Notes: generated by a model not told the origin, from the letters alone. Positions 25,081 to 33,727 are shown, counted from the stretch's first letter. The stretch is DNA of 64,000 nucleotides from Streptomyces alboflavus (GCF_000716675.1 NZ_JNXT01000010.1:62001-126000), one strand, 5' to 3'. Translations and numbers: made by a program.

Positions 25081-25955
25081 CCCCAGGCCCCCGCCGCCGC
25101 AGCCGACTTCACGTACGCGCCGAAGTCCTTCGGCTCCCGCCCGAGCACGTCCCGTACGCCGGTCGCCAGCGAGGACAGGTGGCCCTCGGCGACGAACGTG
25201 AAGAGGTCGGTGAACTCCTGGGCGGCGGCCGCGGGCACGCCGTCCGTGGTCAGCTCCGCCAGGAACTGCTCCGGCGAGATCGCCTCGAAGCGCATCGGGC
25301 GCCCCGACGCCTCCGCGATCTCCGCGACCGCCGCGCCGTAGGTGAGCGCGCGCGGCCCCGAGAGCTCGTACACGCGGTGCGTGTGGCCGTCCTCGGTGAG
25401 CAGCGCGACCACGACGTCCGCGATGTCCTCCACGTCGACGAACGGCTCGACCGTCTCGCCGACCGGCAGCGCGAGGCGGCCGCCGAGGAGCGGCGCGTGG
25501 AAGAAGTCCTCGGAGAAGTTCTGCGCGAAGTTGTTGGCCCGGACCACCGTCCAGTCGACGCCCGCGTCCGCGACGGCCCGCTCGGCCCGCGCCATGCCCG
25601 GCAGGAAGGACTCGCCGGACACGTCGGCGCCGCGCCCGGACAGGACCACGAAGCGCCGCACGCCCGCCGCCGCGGCCTGCGCCACGAAGTCGTCGACGGG
25701 CTCCGGGTCCTCCGGCGCGATCAGGTAGAGCCCGGTCACGCCGGCCAGGACCGGGGCCCAGGTGGTCCGGTCGTGCCAGTCGAAGCGGGTCTCGCCGGAG
25801 CGGGAGGCCGCCCGCACGGTGTGGCCCGCGGCGCGCAGCCGGGGCACGACGCGGCGGCCGGTCTTGCCGGTGGCGCCGAGGACGAGGAACAGGGGGTCGG
25901 TGCGGTCGGAGCCGTCGGTGCGGTCGGAGCGGTCGGAGTGCGGTGTTGTCGTCAT
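25077..25955 (-). CDS. NmrA-like NAD(P)-binding reductase
   Basis: 292 residues. Rossmann motif VLGATGKTGRRV near residue 25, then FVVLSGRGADVSGESFLPGM, VRANNFAQNFSEDFF and EPFVDVEDIADVVVALL, typical of NmrA/ergot-alkaloid-type reductases. The first 20 residues (HSDRSDRTDGSDRTDP) come from short DNA repeats and precede the fold. It is divergent from an AraC-type regulator, which likely controls it. It is a second member, in this window, of the same superfamily as 22999-23859 but not a close duplicate. Confidence 0.87.
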   Translation of the reverse strand: MTTTPHSDRSDRTDGSDRTDPLFLVLGATGKTGRRVVPRLRAAGHTVRAASRSGETRFDWHDRTTWAPVLAGVTGLYLIAPEDPEPVDDFVAQAAAAGVRRFVVLSGRGADVSGESFLPGMARAERAVADAGVDWTVVRANNFAQNFSEDFFHAPLLGGRLALPVGETVEPFVDVEDIADVVVALLTEDGHTHRVYELSGPRALTYGAAVAEIAEASGRPMRFEAISPEQFLAELTTDGVPAAAAQEFTDLFTFVAEGHLSSLATGVRDVLGREPKDFGAYVKSAAAAGAWG

Positions 25956-26146
25956 GCGGCAAGCCAACCCCCGTGCCGTTCCTGGTGACATGGGCGGGCG
26001 TCTTGGCCCCATAGGCGTGCGTCTCACACCCGCCGGAGTCCCGCCCCGCCACACACCCGCCACACCCGCCTCTCGCCCGCCGCAGTCCGCCCCACGGGTA
26101 CCGCGGCCCGCCCCGCCGCGGCGGTGCTCCGTTTACGGTTGACCGC

Positions 26147-27022
26147 ATGGACGCTCTGGGGGATCTGCTGCGTGGCATCCGCGCCGACGGCGCACGGTTC
26201 AGTCGTACGGTCCTGAGCGGGGCGTGGGAGTCGAAGCCGCCGGAACCCGCCGCGCTGACGCTGGTGATGGTGTTGCGGGGCGAGGCGCGGGTGACGCCGG
26301 GGCCCGGGGTCGTGGGGGTCGGCGGCCTGCGGACGGTCACGGCCGGGTCCGCCGCCGTCAGCACCTCCGCGCCGTACCGCGTCGCCGCCGCCGACAGCGC
26401 CGAGACCGAGCTGGTCACCGGCGCCTACCAGTGGGACGGGGCCGGCGGGCGGCGGCTGCTCACCGCGCTGCCGCCGCTGCTCGTCGTCCCGGGCGGCGAG
26501 GAGTGCCTGACGATCATCGAGCTGATCGCCGAGGAGGTGGCCGCCGAACGGCCGGGCCGCCAGTACGTGATGGACCGGATGCTCGACTGGCTGCTCGCCT
26601 GCACCCTGCGGGACTGGTTCGACCTGCCCGAGGCGCGGCCGCCCGCCTGGTACCGGGCGCTCGGCGACGACGTGGTGGGCCCGGCCCTGCGCGCCATGCA
26701 CGACGAGCCGGGCCGGGCCTGGACGGTGGCGTCCCTCGCCGGGCGCGCCCAGGTGTCCCGCGCGGCGTTCGCCAGGAACTTCGCCGACCTGGTGGGGGTG
26801 CCCCCGATGGCGTACCTCACCGAGTGGCGCATGGCCCTGGCCGCCGACCTCCTCGCGGAGCCCGGCGCCACGGTCGCGGCGGTGGCCGCGCGGGTGGGGT
26901 ACGCCGACGGGTTCGGCTTCAGCGACGCCTTCAAGCGGATCCGCGGGGTCACACCGAGCGGCTACCGCGCCTCCCTGACGGCGCGCCGCGCGGACTCAGG
27001 GGCGCTCAGGGCGGCGGGCTGA
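26147..27022 (+). CDS. AraC family regulator with cupin-type sensor domain
   Basis: 291 residues. The N-terminal half (about 20-190) looks like the AraC-binding cupin_6 domain. The C-terminal HTH pair is complete: WTVASLAGRAQVSRAAFARNF, then VAAVAARVGYADGFGFSDAF and KRIRGVTPSGYR. Divergent by 191 bases from the NmrA reductase, so regulation of that gene is likely. The last 61 bases overlap the convergent MFS gene. No strong ribosome site before ATG 26147 (tttacggttgaccgc). Confidence 0.88.
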   Translation: MDALGDLLRGIRADGARFSRTVLSGAWESKPPEPAALTLVMVLRGEARVTPGPGVVGVGGLRTVTAGSAAVSTSAPYRVAAADSAETELVTGAYQWDGAGGRRLLTALPPLLVVPGGEECLTIIELIAEEVAAERPGRQYVMDRMLDWLLACTLRDWFDLPEARPPAWYRALGDDVVGPALRAMHDEPGRAWTVASLAGRAQVSRAAFARNFADLVGVPPMAYLTEWRMALAADLLAEPGATVAAVAARVGYADGFGFSDAFKRIRGVTPSGYRASLTARRADSGALRAAG

Positions 27023-28557
27023 GCGCCGCTGCCCGCGACCGTGCGCCCCGGGCCACTGCCCGTGCCCCGCTCGCCACTTGAGCCGTCACGTGACCCGCCA
27101 TGTGACACACCACGTGACCCGCTTCCGGACCCGGCACCCGGCCCGGCGCCACGCCCACCGCCCCGGCTCGTCCGCACGCCGACCATCGCGACCACCGTGC
27201 CCAGGACCGCCATGACCACCGGCACGACCAGCGCCCAGCGGAACGCCGCCAGATCGGCGTCCGCCGCCCCGCCCGCGCCCCCGCCCGCGTGCGCACCCCC
27301 GGAGACCAGGCCGTGGACAGCTGTCACAGCCGAGATGCCGATCGCCGCGCCGAACTGCGTGGCGGTCTGAAGCAGTCCGCTCGCGAGCCCCTGCTCCCGC
27401 TCGGCGACCCCGTCCGTCGCCGCGATCATCTGCGGGCCGAGCGTGAGCGCGAAGCCGGTGCCCGCGAGCAGCAGCGTCGGGAACATCGCGAGGTACGGCC
27501 AGTCCGCGCCGACCGGCAGGAAGAGCCCGTACCCCACGGCGGCCATGACGAAGCCGCCGAGGATCACGCGCGCGTTGCCGAACCGCCGGACCAGGCGCGG
27601 GGTGAGCGTCGGCGAGAGGATCACGTCGCAGCCGAGGACGATCATCGCGACGGCGGTCTGCCAGGACGACCAGCCGCGCAGGTCCTGGAGGTAGAGCGTC
27701 AGGACGAACTGGAAGCCCATGAAGGCCCCGAGATAGAGCAGCGCCCCGAGCCCGGCCCGCACCACGGACCCCGTACGGAAGATCCCGAGCCGCACCAGCG
27801 GGTCCGCCGTGCGCCGCTCGATGCCGACGAAGGCCCCGACGAGCAGCAGCCCCGCGAGCACCGCGGCGGCCGTCAACGGCCAGTCCGCGAAGCCGTGTTC
27901 GAGCCGTACGACGCCGAAGGCGAGCAGTAGCATGGCCCCGGCCGCCGCCGCGGCCCCGGGCAGGTCGAACCGGCGCGAGGGCCCGGTCCCGGCGCGGGGC
28001 GGCTCCGGCGGGACGAGCCGCAGCGCCGCCACGAGGATCGCGGCCGCGAAGAACACCGGCGTGAAGAACACCCACTGCCACCCGAGTTCGGTGAGCAGCC
28101 CGCCGACGACCAGGCCGAGCGAGAAGCCGCCCGCCGAGGTCCCGGCGAAGACGAGGAGCGCCTTGTTCCGGTCGGGGCCCTCCGCGTACGAGGTGGTGAT
28201 GATCGACATCGCGGCGGGCGTCATGAACGCCGCGGCCACGCCGGTGACGAAGCGTGCGACGACCAGCATCCAGCCCTCGGTCGCGAAGCCGCCGAACCCG
28301 GAGAAGACCAGGAAGATCCCGAGCCAGAGGAGGAACATCCGCCGTCGGCCGAGCAGGTCGGCGGCCCGGCCGCCGAGGAGGGTGAAGCCCGCGTAGCCGA
28401 GGACGTAGGCGCTGACGACCCAGGCCGCCATGCCGGTCGAGAGGCCCAGGTCGGACCGGATCGAGGGGATCGCGATCGCGACCATCGCGATGTCGATGCC
28501 CTCTAAAAAGATCGTTCCACACAGTACGAGCAGCAGTGCCCAGGCGCGGGCGCCCAT
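26962..28557 (-). CDS. MFS drug efflux transporter (DHA2/EmrB-QacA type)
   Basis: 531 residues with about 14 helices. Motif A-like GGRAADLLGRRRMFL lies after helix 2, and motif C-like GLVVGGLLTELGWQWVFF in helix 5, both typical of proton-driven drug exporters. ATG 28557 has AAGGAG about six bases upstream; the longer frame to 28704 is not supported. The last 75 residues are a Gly/Ser/Arg-rich tail encoded partly by cacgtgacccgc-type repeats (27086-27120) and overlap the AraC gene. A divergent HxlR regulator is likely its controller. Confidence 0.9.
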   Translation of the reverse strand: MGARAWALLLVLCGTIFLEGIDIAMVAIAIPSIRSDLGLSTGMAAWVVSAYVLGYAGFTLLGGRAADLLGRRRMFLLWLGIFLVFSGFGGFATEGWMLVVARFVTGVAAAFMTPAAMSIITTSYAEGPDRNKALLVFAGTSAGGFSLGLVVGGLLTELGWQWVFFTPVFFAAAILVAALRLVPPEPPRAGTGPSRRFDLPGAAAAAGAMLLLAFGVVRLEHGFADWPLTAAAVLAGLLLVGAFVGIERRTADPLVRLGIFRTGSVVRAGLGALLYLGAFMGFQFVLTLYLQDLRGWSSWQTAVAMIVLGCDVILSPTLTPRLVRRFGNARVILGGFVMAAVGYGLFLPVGADWPYLAMFPTLLLAGTGFALTLGPQMIAATDGVAEREQGLASGLLQTATQFGAAIGISAVTAVHGLVSGGAHAGGGAGGAADADLAAFRWALVVPVVMAVLGTVVAMVGVRTSRGGGRGAGPGAGSGSGSRGVSHGGSRDGSSGERGTGSGPGRTVAGSGAQPAALSAPESARRAVREAR

Positions 28558-28595
28558 GAGGACTCCTTGGTCTCGGGTGTCGGCCTCGGGGTGTC

Positions 28596-28631
28596 GGTTA
28601 CTCGACCGAGGGCCGGTTCCTTCTTGTAACC
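28596..28631. promoter_or_regulatory. Inverted repeat between MFS pump and HxlR gene
   Basis: GGTTAC (28596-28601) and GTAACC (28626-28631) form 6-base arms spaced by 24 bases, and an outer pair CTTGGT (28566-28571) / ACCAAG (28630-28635) surrounds them, in the 103-base divergent gap. They may be half-sites for the HxlR regulator. Arms are short, so support is modest. Confidence 0.3.
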
Positions 28632-28660
28632 AAGGGAATCGTGGGGCAGCATCGACAGGT

Positions 28661-29119
28661 ATGGAAGAAGGCACTTTGAAGTCACCGGGTAACTCCAAAG
28701 GCACCGTGGGCTCGCCCGTGAACGACAGGGACTATGGCGACGCCGATCCCTTCCAGTGGGACACCCGCGAGGACTGCCAGGTGCGGCAGATCCTCGACCG
28801 GGTCGCCGACAAGTGGTCGCTCCTCGTGATCGCGCTCCTGGACCGCCGCCGCCTGCGCTTCACCGAGCTGCGGCGCGAGATCGACGGCATCAGCCAGCGC
28901 ATGCTGACGGTCACCCTGCGCCAGCTGGAGCGCGACGGCCTGGTCCTTCGCACGGTGCATCCGGTGGTCCCGCCGCGCGTGGAGTACGAACTCACGCCCC
29001 TCGGCGGCACGTTGCACCACACGATCCAGTCCCTGGTGACGTGGACGGAGGAGCACCAGGGGGAGATCGCGGCGGCGCGGACGGCGTACGACGCGCGCGA
29101 GGCGGAGGCGGACCACTAG
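28661..29119 (+). CDS. HxlR family regulator
   Basis: 152 residues from ATG 28661, or 133 from GTG 28718. Winged-helix motifs: the Cys in TREDCQVRQILDRVADKWSL, FTELRREIDGISQRMLTVTL, RQLERDGLVLR and VPPRVEYELTPLG. Most HxlR proteins are 110-130 residues, so GTG 28718 may be the true start; ATG 28661 has only a short AGG upstream. Divergent from the MFS exporter it probably represses. Its TAG shares a CTAG with the convergent CGNR gene. Confidence 0.9.
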   Translation: MEEGTLKSPGNSKGTVGSPVNDRDYGDADPFQWDTREDCQVRQILDRVADKWSLLVIALLDRRRLRFTELRREIDGISQRMLTVTLRQLERDGLVLRTVHPVVPPRVEYELTPLGGTLHHTIQSLVTWTEEHQGEIAAARTAYDAREAEADH

Positions 29120-29742
29120 GCCTTCGGGGGCGCCGTGCCCTTCGGGGTCGCCGAGTCCGCCGAGTCCTTCGGGGTCGCCCGGCTCGCCCGGTGCGTGCGC
29201 GCCTTCGCCCTGTTCCCGCAGCGCTCCATCGCGCACCAGCGCCGCCGTCCCGGCCGTGAGGTGTCCACGAAGAGCAGGAAGCAGTCGTGGGCGGAGCACT
29301 CGCGTACGCGCGGGGCGTACGGGCCGGTGAAGAGGTCGACGGCGTCGCGGGCGACCGTCGCGAGGAGCTGGGTGCCGGTGCCGCCGGGGGTCCAGGCGCG
29401 GGTGCCGTCCGGCTCGATGCGGGCGGCGAGCGGGGGCGCGGCCGCGGCGGCGTTGAGCGCCGCGAGGTGGCGGGGGTCCCAGGGGCGGCCGTGGGCGTGG
29501 TCGGCCGTGAACAGGAACAGCGCGTCGCGCAGGTCCCTCACCGACGCCAACTCGGCCTCTGTGACGGTCAGTCCGGGGCATCCGCCGAGGCGGCTCGCGG
29601 CCGCCCACGCGGCCAGGTCCGAGGGCTCGCGCAGCGTCTCGAAGCGGGCGAACTCGCCGGGGCCGCCGGTCGCGAGCAGTTCCAGGCAGAGCGCGCCGGG
29701 GTCGAAGCGGTAGACCTGCCCGTCCGGCGGCCGCATGATCAC
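29116..29742 (-). CDS. ABATE/CGNR zinc-finger regulator
   Basis: 208 residues from GTG 29742 (or ATG 29736, MRPPDGQVYRFD). An N-terminal ABATE domain (about 10-140) is followed by a CGNR zinc finger with the cysteines in RECSAHDCFLLFVDTSRPG and RRWCAMERCGNRAKART. These proteins are stress-response DNA-binding regulators. The frame stays open to GTG 29853, but that start would place the palindrome at 29855-29873 over its ribosome site and adds only a Gly/Arg repeat, so I prefer the downstream start. Divergent from a VOC-fold gene. Confidence 0.85.
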   Translation of the reverse strand: MIMRPPDGQVYRFDPGALCLELLATGGPGEFARFETLREPSDLAAWAAASRLGGCPGLTVTEAELASVRDLRDALFLFTADHAHGRPWDPRHLAALNAAAAAPPLAARIEPDGTRAWTPGGTGTQLLATVARDAVDLFTGPYAPRVRECSAHDCFLLFVDTSRPGRRRWCAMERCGNRAKARTHRASRATPKDSADSATPKGTAPPKA

Positions 29743-29854
29743 GCCCTGCGGGCGCCCCGGCCCACCCGCCGACGCGCCGCCTCGGCCATCACGGCCATCA
29801 CGGCCGCCCCGGCTTTCCCGGGCTTCTCGGGTTTCTCGCTTCTCGTCCGGCACA

Positions 29855-29873
29855 TAACCACTATAAGCGGTTA
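29855..29873. promoter_or_regulatory. Palindromic operator candidate between CGNR and VOC genes
   Basis: TAACCACTATAAGCGGTTA is a 19-base imperfect palindrome (7 of 9 pairs match). It ends 10 bases before the VOC gene start, and about 110 bases before the preferred CGNR start. An A/T-rich core in this position is consistent with a promoter overlapped by a repressor site. Confidence 0.45.
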
Positions 29874-29883
29874 CGATGAAGGC

Positions 29884-30333
29884 ATGACCCTGCACTGGAA
29901 ACTCGTGATCGATGCGCAGGACCCGCACGCCCAGGCCGCCTTCTGGGGCGAGACGCTGGGGTACGAGGTCGAGGACAACAGCGCCCTGATCGAGCGACTG
30001 CTCGGTTTCGGCGCCGTGACGGAGGCCGACACCGTCGACTTCCGGGGACGCCGGAGCTTCCGCGACCTCATCGCCGTACGGCATCCGGACGACCCCGTCG
30101 ACGAGGAGACCGGCACCGGCCTCGGGCGGCGGCTGCTCTTCCAACGCGTCCCGGAGACGAAGTCCGGCAAGAACCGGCTGCACGTGGACGTGCACGCCGC
30201 GCCCGGCACCCGCGAGAAGGAGCAGACCCGCCTGGAGGCGCTGGGCGCGACCGCGCTGCGGCACGTCCAAGAGCAGGGCGGCGAGTGGGTGGTGATGGCC
30301 GACCCGGAGGGAAACGAGTTCTGTCTGACGTAG
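29884..30333 (+). CDS. VOC-fold protein (glyoxalase/bleomycin-resistance superfamily)
   Basis: 149 residues. The N-terminal half begins LHWKLVIDAQDPHAQAAFWGETLGYE, and the C-terminal half has RLHVDVHAAPGTREKEQTRLEALGA and VMADPEGNEFCL, which is the usual actinobacterial glyoxalase-like domain. His and Glu in these segments could bind metal. Substrate unknown; resistance or detoxification is typical. GAAGG lies just before the start, close for a ribosome site. Probably controlled by the divergent CGNR regulator. Confidence 0.88.
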   Translation: MTLHWKLVIDAQDPHAQAAFWGETLGYEVEDNSALIERLLGFGAVTEADTVDFRGRRSFRDLIAVRHPDDPVDEETGTGLGRRLLFQRVPETKSGKNRLHVDVHAAPGTREKEQTRLEALGATALRHVQEQGGEWVVMADPEGNEFCLT

Positions 30334-30385
30334 GCCGGGCGGGCGCGGGGCGGCGGGGCGGGCGCGGGGCGGTGGCGCGCGCCCG

Positions 30386-30799
30386 TCAGGCCAGCGCGTG
30401 GCCCGTCGTCGCGTCCACGTAGTCCGGGATCTCCTCGTGCCGGTCCCCCACCGTCAGCGTGCCCGTGGGCTCGAAGAGGAGGATCGAGGCGCGGCCGCGG
30501 GCGATCGGCTTGTGCTCCGTGCCGCGCGGGACGGTGAAGACGGAGCCCCGGGGCAGCGTGACGGTGCGCTCGCCCGCCTCGTCGCGCAGGGCGATGTCCA
30601 CCTCCCCCTCCACCACGAGGAAGAACTCGTCGGTGTTCTCGTGGACGTGCCAGAGGTACTCGCCCTCGACCTTGGCGACGCGGACGTCGTAGTCGTTGAC
30701 GCGGGTGACGATGCGGGGGCTCCACAGCGCGTCGAAGGAGGCCAGGGCGTCGGACAGGGCTATCGGATCGCGGCCGCGGGCGGCGGTTTCGTTGGTCAT
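30386..30799 (-). CDS. Small cupin-domain protein
   Basis: 137 residues. Single conserved cupin barrel with motif 1 WHVHENTDEFFLVVEGEVDI (His, His, Glu) and motif 2 LPRGSVFTVPRGTEHKPIA, so metal binding is likely. An N-terminal helix (ALSDALASFDALWSPRIV) precedes the barrel. Divergent from a GlxA-type regulator by 51 bases, which suggests shared control. Reaction unknown. Confidence 0.87.
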   Translation of the reverse strand: MTNETAARGRDPIALSDALASFDALWSPRIVTRVNDYDVRVAKVEGEYLWHVHENTDEFFLVVEGEVDIALRDEAGERTVTLPRGSVFTVPRGTEHKPIARGRASILLFEPTGTLTVGDRHEEIPDYVDATTGHALA

Positions 30800-30850
30800 G
30801 GACTCATCGTCGGCCTTGGCCGGGGCCGCGACGAGTGCTAGAAATCGCAT

Positions 30851-31834
30851 ATGGCGCAAGAAAACTCTCACGGCTCCGCCGCTCCCCGCCTCCACCGCGT
30901 CGTCGTCATCGTCGACGAGAACTCCAACCCCTTCGAGCTGGGCTGCGCCTCCGAGATCTTCGGCCTGCGCAGGCCCGAACTCGGCCGGGAGCTGTACGAG
31001 TTCACGCTCTGCTCGCCCGAGCCCCGCACCCTGATGCGGGACGGCTTCTTCACCCTCACCGGGGTCGCCGCCCTCGACGCGGCCGACACCGCGGACACCC
31101 TGATCGTGCCGAACCGCCCCGACACCTGGGTCCCCCGCCGCCCCGCCGTCCTCGCCGCCGTCCGCAGGGCGCACGCGCGCGGCGCCCGCCTCGTCGGCTT
31201 CTGCAGCGGCGCCTTCACGCTGGCCGAGGCCGGGGTCCTCGACGGGCGCCGGGCCACCGCGCACTGGCAGTGGGCGGACGACTTCCGGCGCCGCTTCCCC
31301 GCCGTCCACCTCGAACCGGACGTCCTCTTCGTCGACGACGGCGACATCCTCACCGCCGCGGGCAGCGCCGCCGCGCTCGACCTCGGACTGCACGTCGTGC
31401 GCCGCGACTTCGGCGCGGAGATCGCCAACTCCGTGTCGCGGCGCCTGGTCTTCGCCGCCCACCGGGACGGCGGCCAGCGCCAGTTCGTGGAACGCCCCGT
31501 CCCCGACGTGCCCGACGAGTCGCTCGCGCCGCTGCTCGCCTGGGCCCAGGAGCGCCTCGGCGAACCCCTCACGGTCCCCGACCTCGCCGCGCACGCCGCC
31601 GTCAGCCCGGCCACACTGCACCGGCGCTTCCGCGCACAGCTCGGCACGACCCCGCTGGCCTGGCTGAACGGCGAGCGCACCGCGTTCGCGTGCCGCCTCA
31701 TCGAGCGCGGCGAGGAACGGCTCGACGTGGTCGCCCACCGGAGCGGCCTCGGCACGGCGGCCAACCTGCGGGCCCGCCTCCGCCGTGAGACGGGCCTCAG
31801 CCCGTCCGCGTACCGCCGCCGCTTCGGCCCCTGA
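30851..31834 (+). CDS. GlxA-type transcription regulator (DJ-1/PfpI plus AraC HTH)
   Basis: 327 residues. The N-terminal DJ-1/PfpI-like domain (about 15-190) has the nucleophile-elbow Cys in VGFCSGAFTLAEAG. The C-terminal AraC-type helix-turn-helix is complete (TVPDLAAHAAVSPATLHRRF and later GLGTAANLRARLRRETGLSPSAYRRRF). ATG 30851 has no ribosome site within ten bases and may be leaderless. Likely regulator of the divergent cupin gene. Confidence 0.9.
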   Translation: MAQENSHGSAAPRLHRVVVIVDENSNPFELGCASEIFGLRRPELGRELYEFTLCSPEPRTLMRDGFFTLTGVAALDAADTADTLIVPNRPDTWVPRRPAVLAAVRRAHARGARLVGFCSGAFTLAEAGVLDGRRATAHWQWADDFRRRFPAVHLEPDVLFVDDGDILTAAGSAAALDLGLHVVRRDFGAEIANSVSRRLVFAAHRDGGQRQFVERPVPDVPDESLAPLLAWAQERLGEPLTVPDLAAHAAVSPATLHRRFRAQLGTTPLAWLNGERTAFACRLIERGEERLDVVAHRSGLGTAANLRARLRRETGLSPSAYRRRFGP

Positions 31835-31961
31835 ACCCGCCCCGGCCACGCCCGCGGAACGGGCCGTTCACCCGCACCCGCGCCCCGCCCGCACACGCCA
31901 AAACCCTTGCGGTCGCGAAGAGATACCCCTGGCCCGAGCACCGAAGATCACCAAGTGCACA

Positions 31962-32594
31962 ATGAGCCGCATGTCGATGACCAATACAACGAATGCGGCG
32001 AGTGCGGCCAATTCCCCGCGCCCCGCGACGCTCGACGACGCCACGGCGATCAGCCGCACCCTGACGCTCGCGTTCGACGACGACCCGATGATGCGCTGGT
32101 TCTTCCCCGACGAGGCCACGCGCGAGGCGGGCCTCGGGCGGTACTTCGCCACCATCTTCACCCGGCAGTACGGCCGTCACGGCGTCTGTGAGCGCACCGA
32201 GTCCGCCGCCTCGTTCTGGGTGCCGCCGGGCGCGCAGGACAAGGCCGTGCCGGACGCCGAGACCGTCCAGGAGCTGTCGGAGATCCTGGGCGACCGCGCG
32301 CCGCTGTTCCGCGAGGCCGTCGAGCTGGCCGCCGAGCACGGCCCCAAGGAGCCGCACTGGTACCTGGCCGTCGTCGGCGCCGACCCCGCCGCCCAGGGCC
32401 AGGGCCACGGCTCCGCCCTGCTCCGCTCGGGCCTCGCCAAGGCCGACGCGGACGGCCTGCCGGTCTACCTGGAGTCGTCCAAGCCCGCCAACATCCCGGT
32501 CTACGAGCACTTCGGCTTCACGGTGCTCGGCGAGGTCGAGCTGCCGGGCGGCGGCCCGGCCCTGTGGGCGATGCGGCGCCCGGCGGCGGCCTGA
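31962..32594 (+). CDS. GNAT family N-acetyltransferase
   Basis: 210 residues. The acetyl-CoA-binding segment is PHWYLAVVGADPAAQGQGHGSALLRSGL (split here: VGADPAAQGQGHGSALL) and the C-terminal YLESSKPANIPVYEHFGFTV is the common GNAT ending. The N-terminus reads SRMSMTNTTN and three in-frame ATGs (31962, 31971, 31977) leave the start open; no ribosome site precedes them. Substrate unknown. Ends at a strong hairpin shared with the convergent oxidoreductase. Confidence 0.87.
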   Translation: MSRMSMTNTTNAASAANSPRPATLDDATAISRTLTLAFDDDPMMRWFFPDEATREAGLGRYFATIFTRQYGRHGVCERTESAASFWVPPGAQDKAVPDAETVQELSEILGDRAPLFREAVELAAEHGPKEPHWYLAVVGADPAAQGQGHGSALLRSGLAKADADGLPVYLESSKPANIPVYEHFGFTVLGEVELPGGGPALWAMRRPAAA

Positions 32595-32605
32595 GGGCTC
32601 CCTCC

Positions 32606-32643
32606 GTGGTGGCCCGGCCCCGCCACCAGGGCCGGGCCACCAC
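32606..32643. terminator. Perfect hairpin between convergent GNAT and LLM genes
   Basis: GTGGTGGCCCGGCCC (32606-32620) pairs exactly with GGGCCGGGCCACCAC (32629-32643) around an 8-base loop. It lies between two convergent stop codons (32594 and 32652) and serves as a bidirectional terminator candidate. Confidence 0.85.
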
Positions 32644-32651
32644 AGCGGCCC

Positions 32652-33539
32652 CTAGCCCCGCCGCACCCGCTCAAGCACCGCACTCCCCAGCTCCAGCGCC
32701 TCCCCCGGCTCCCGCACGCACTGCTGGAGGTCCACGAAGCAGCTCTCCGCCCCGGTGTCCCGCACCCCGCGCAGCACGGCGGCGATGTACTCGGCCGTCG
32801 CCCCGGGCCTCGGGTTGTGCCGGATCTGGCGGCGCAGCGCGTCCGGGTCCCGACCCGCGTCCTCGGCGGCGCGCCGCGCGATCCCCCACAGCCCCGCCTG
32901 CGCCTGTGCGGGCAGCGAGACGCCGACCCACCCGGCGGCCCTGCGGCCGACGCGGGCCATCGCGGCCGGGCTGAACCCGCCCAGGTAGAGCGGCGGCCCG
33001 GCAGGCTGGGCGGGACGGAGCCCGACGTACGAGCGCGGGATCTCCCAGTGCTCGCCCTTGTGCCCGAAGACCTCCTGCGCCCAGATGCCCTCCAGGATGT
33101 CGAGGATCTCCTCCAGGCGGGCCCCGCGTTTGCCGAAGTCGGCGTTCACAGCCGTGTATTCGTCCCGCAGCCAGCCGATGCCGAGCCCGGCGTCCAGGCG
33201 GCCGCCGCTGACCTGGTCCAGGGAGGTGAGCGAGCGCGCGAGGAGCAGGGGCGGGTACCAGGGGGCGTTGAGGGTGCTCGTGCCGAGCCGGACCCGGGTG
33301 GTGGCGGTGGCGGCGACGGTGAGCACGACGAGCGGGTCGAGGAAGGTCTTGTACTCGGCCGGGTACGGGTGCTCCGGGGTGTGTCCGGGGTAGAGGTCGC
33401 TGGGCTCGACCGGGGTCAGCGAGCGGTCGCCGACCCAGAGCGAGTCGAACCCGGCGGCCTCCGCGTCCCGCGCGAAGGGGGCGACGGCCTCGGCGCGGGC
33501 GTGGGTTCCGTACTGCGGCAGCGCGATACCTATGTGCAT
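32652..33539 (-). CDS. LLM-class (luciferase-like) F420- or FMN-dependent oxidoreductase
   Basis: 295 residues. MHIGIALPQYG at the start, AEAAGFDSLWVGDRSL, RVRLGTSTLNAPWYPPLLLARSLTSLDQVSGGRL and LGIGWLRDEYTAV are the marks of the luciferase-like family; the pattern matches actinobacterial F420-dependent members. ATG 33539 has AGGA eight bases upstream. Substrate unknown; no obvious partner gene. Confidence 0.88.
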   Translation of the reverse strand: MHIGIALPQYGTHARAEAVAPFARDAEAAGFDSLWVGDRSLTPVEPSDLYPGHTPEHPYPAEYKTFLDPLVVLTVAATATTRVRLGTSTLNAPWYPPLLLARSLTSLDQVSGGRLDAGLGIGWLRDEYTAVNADFGKRGARLEEILDILEGIWAQEVFGHKGEHWEIPRSYVGLRPAQPAGPPLYLGGFSPAAMARVGRRAAGWVGVSLPAQAQAGLWGIARRAAEDAGRDPDALRRQIRHNPRPGATAEYIAAVLRGVRDTGAESCFVDLQQCVREPGEALELGSAVLERVRRG

Positions 33540-33727
33540 GGGCTCATCCTGGCGGCGGCAGGGGCCTTCGCCCGAACAGCCCACGCCGTGAACCGCACGA
33601 CACCCGCGCCGCACCCGCGGCCGCGCCCGCCCCACCGGCATCGCCGCCCCGCACGGACAGCGCCCCCACGCCACGCCGACAACTTATGTACTGCCTGAGT
33701 CCACCTCCTGTTTCCTACCGTGGTCCC

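Noticed and set aside
27086..27120. cacgtgaccc repeats as E-box-like regulatory sites
   Set aside because: They lie inside the coding tail of the MFS gene and are explained by its repeat-built Gly/Ser/His/Arg tail.
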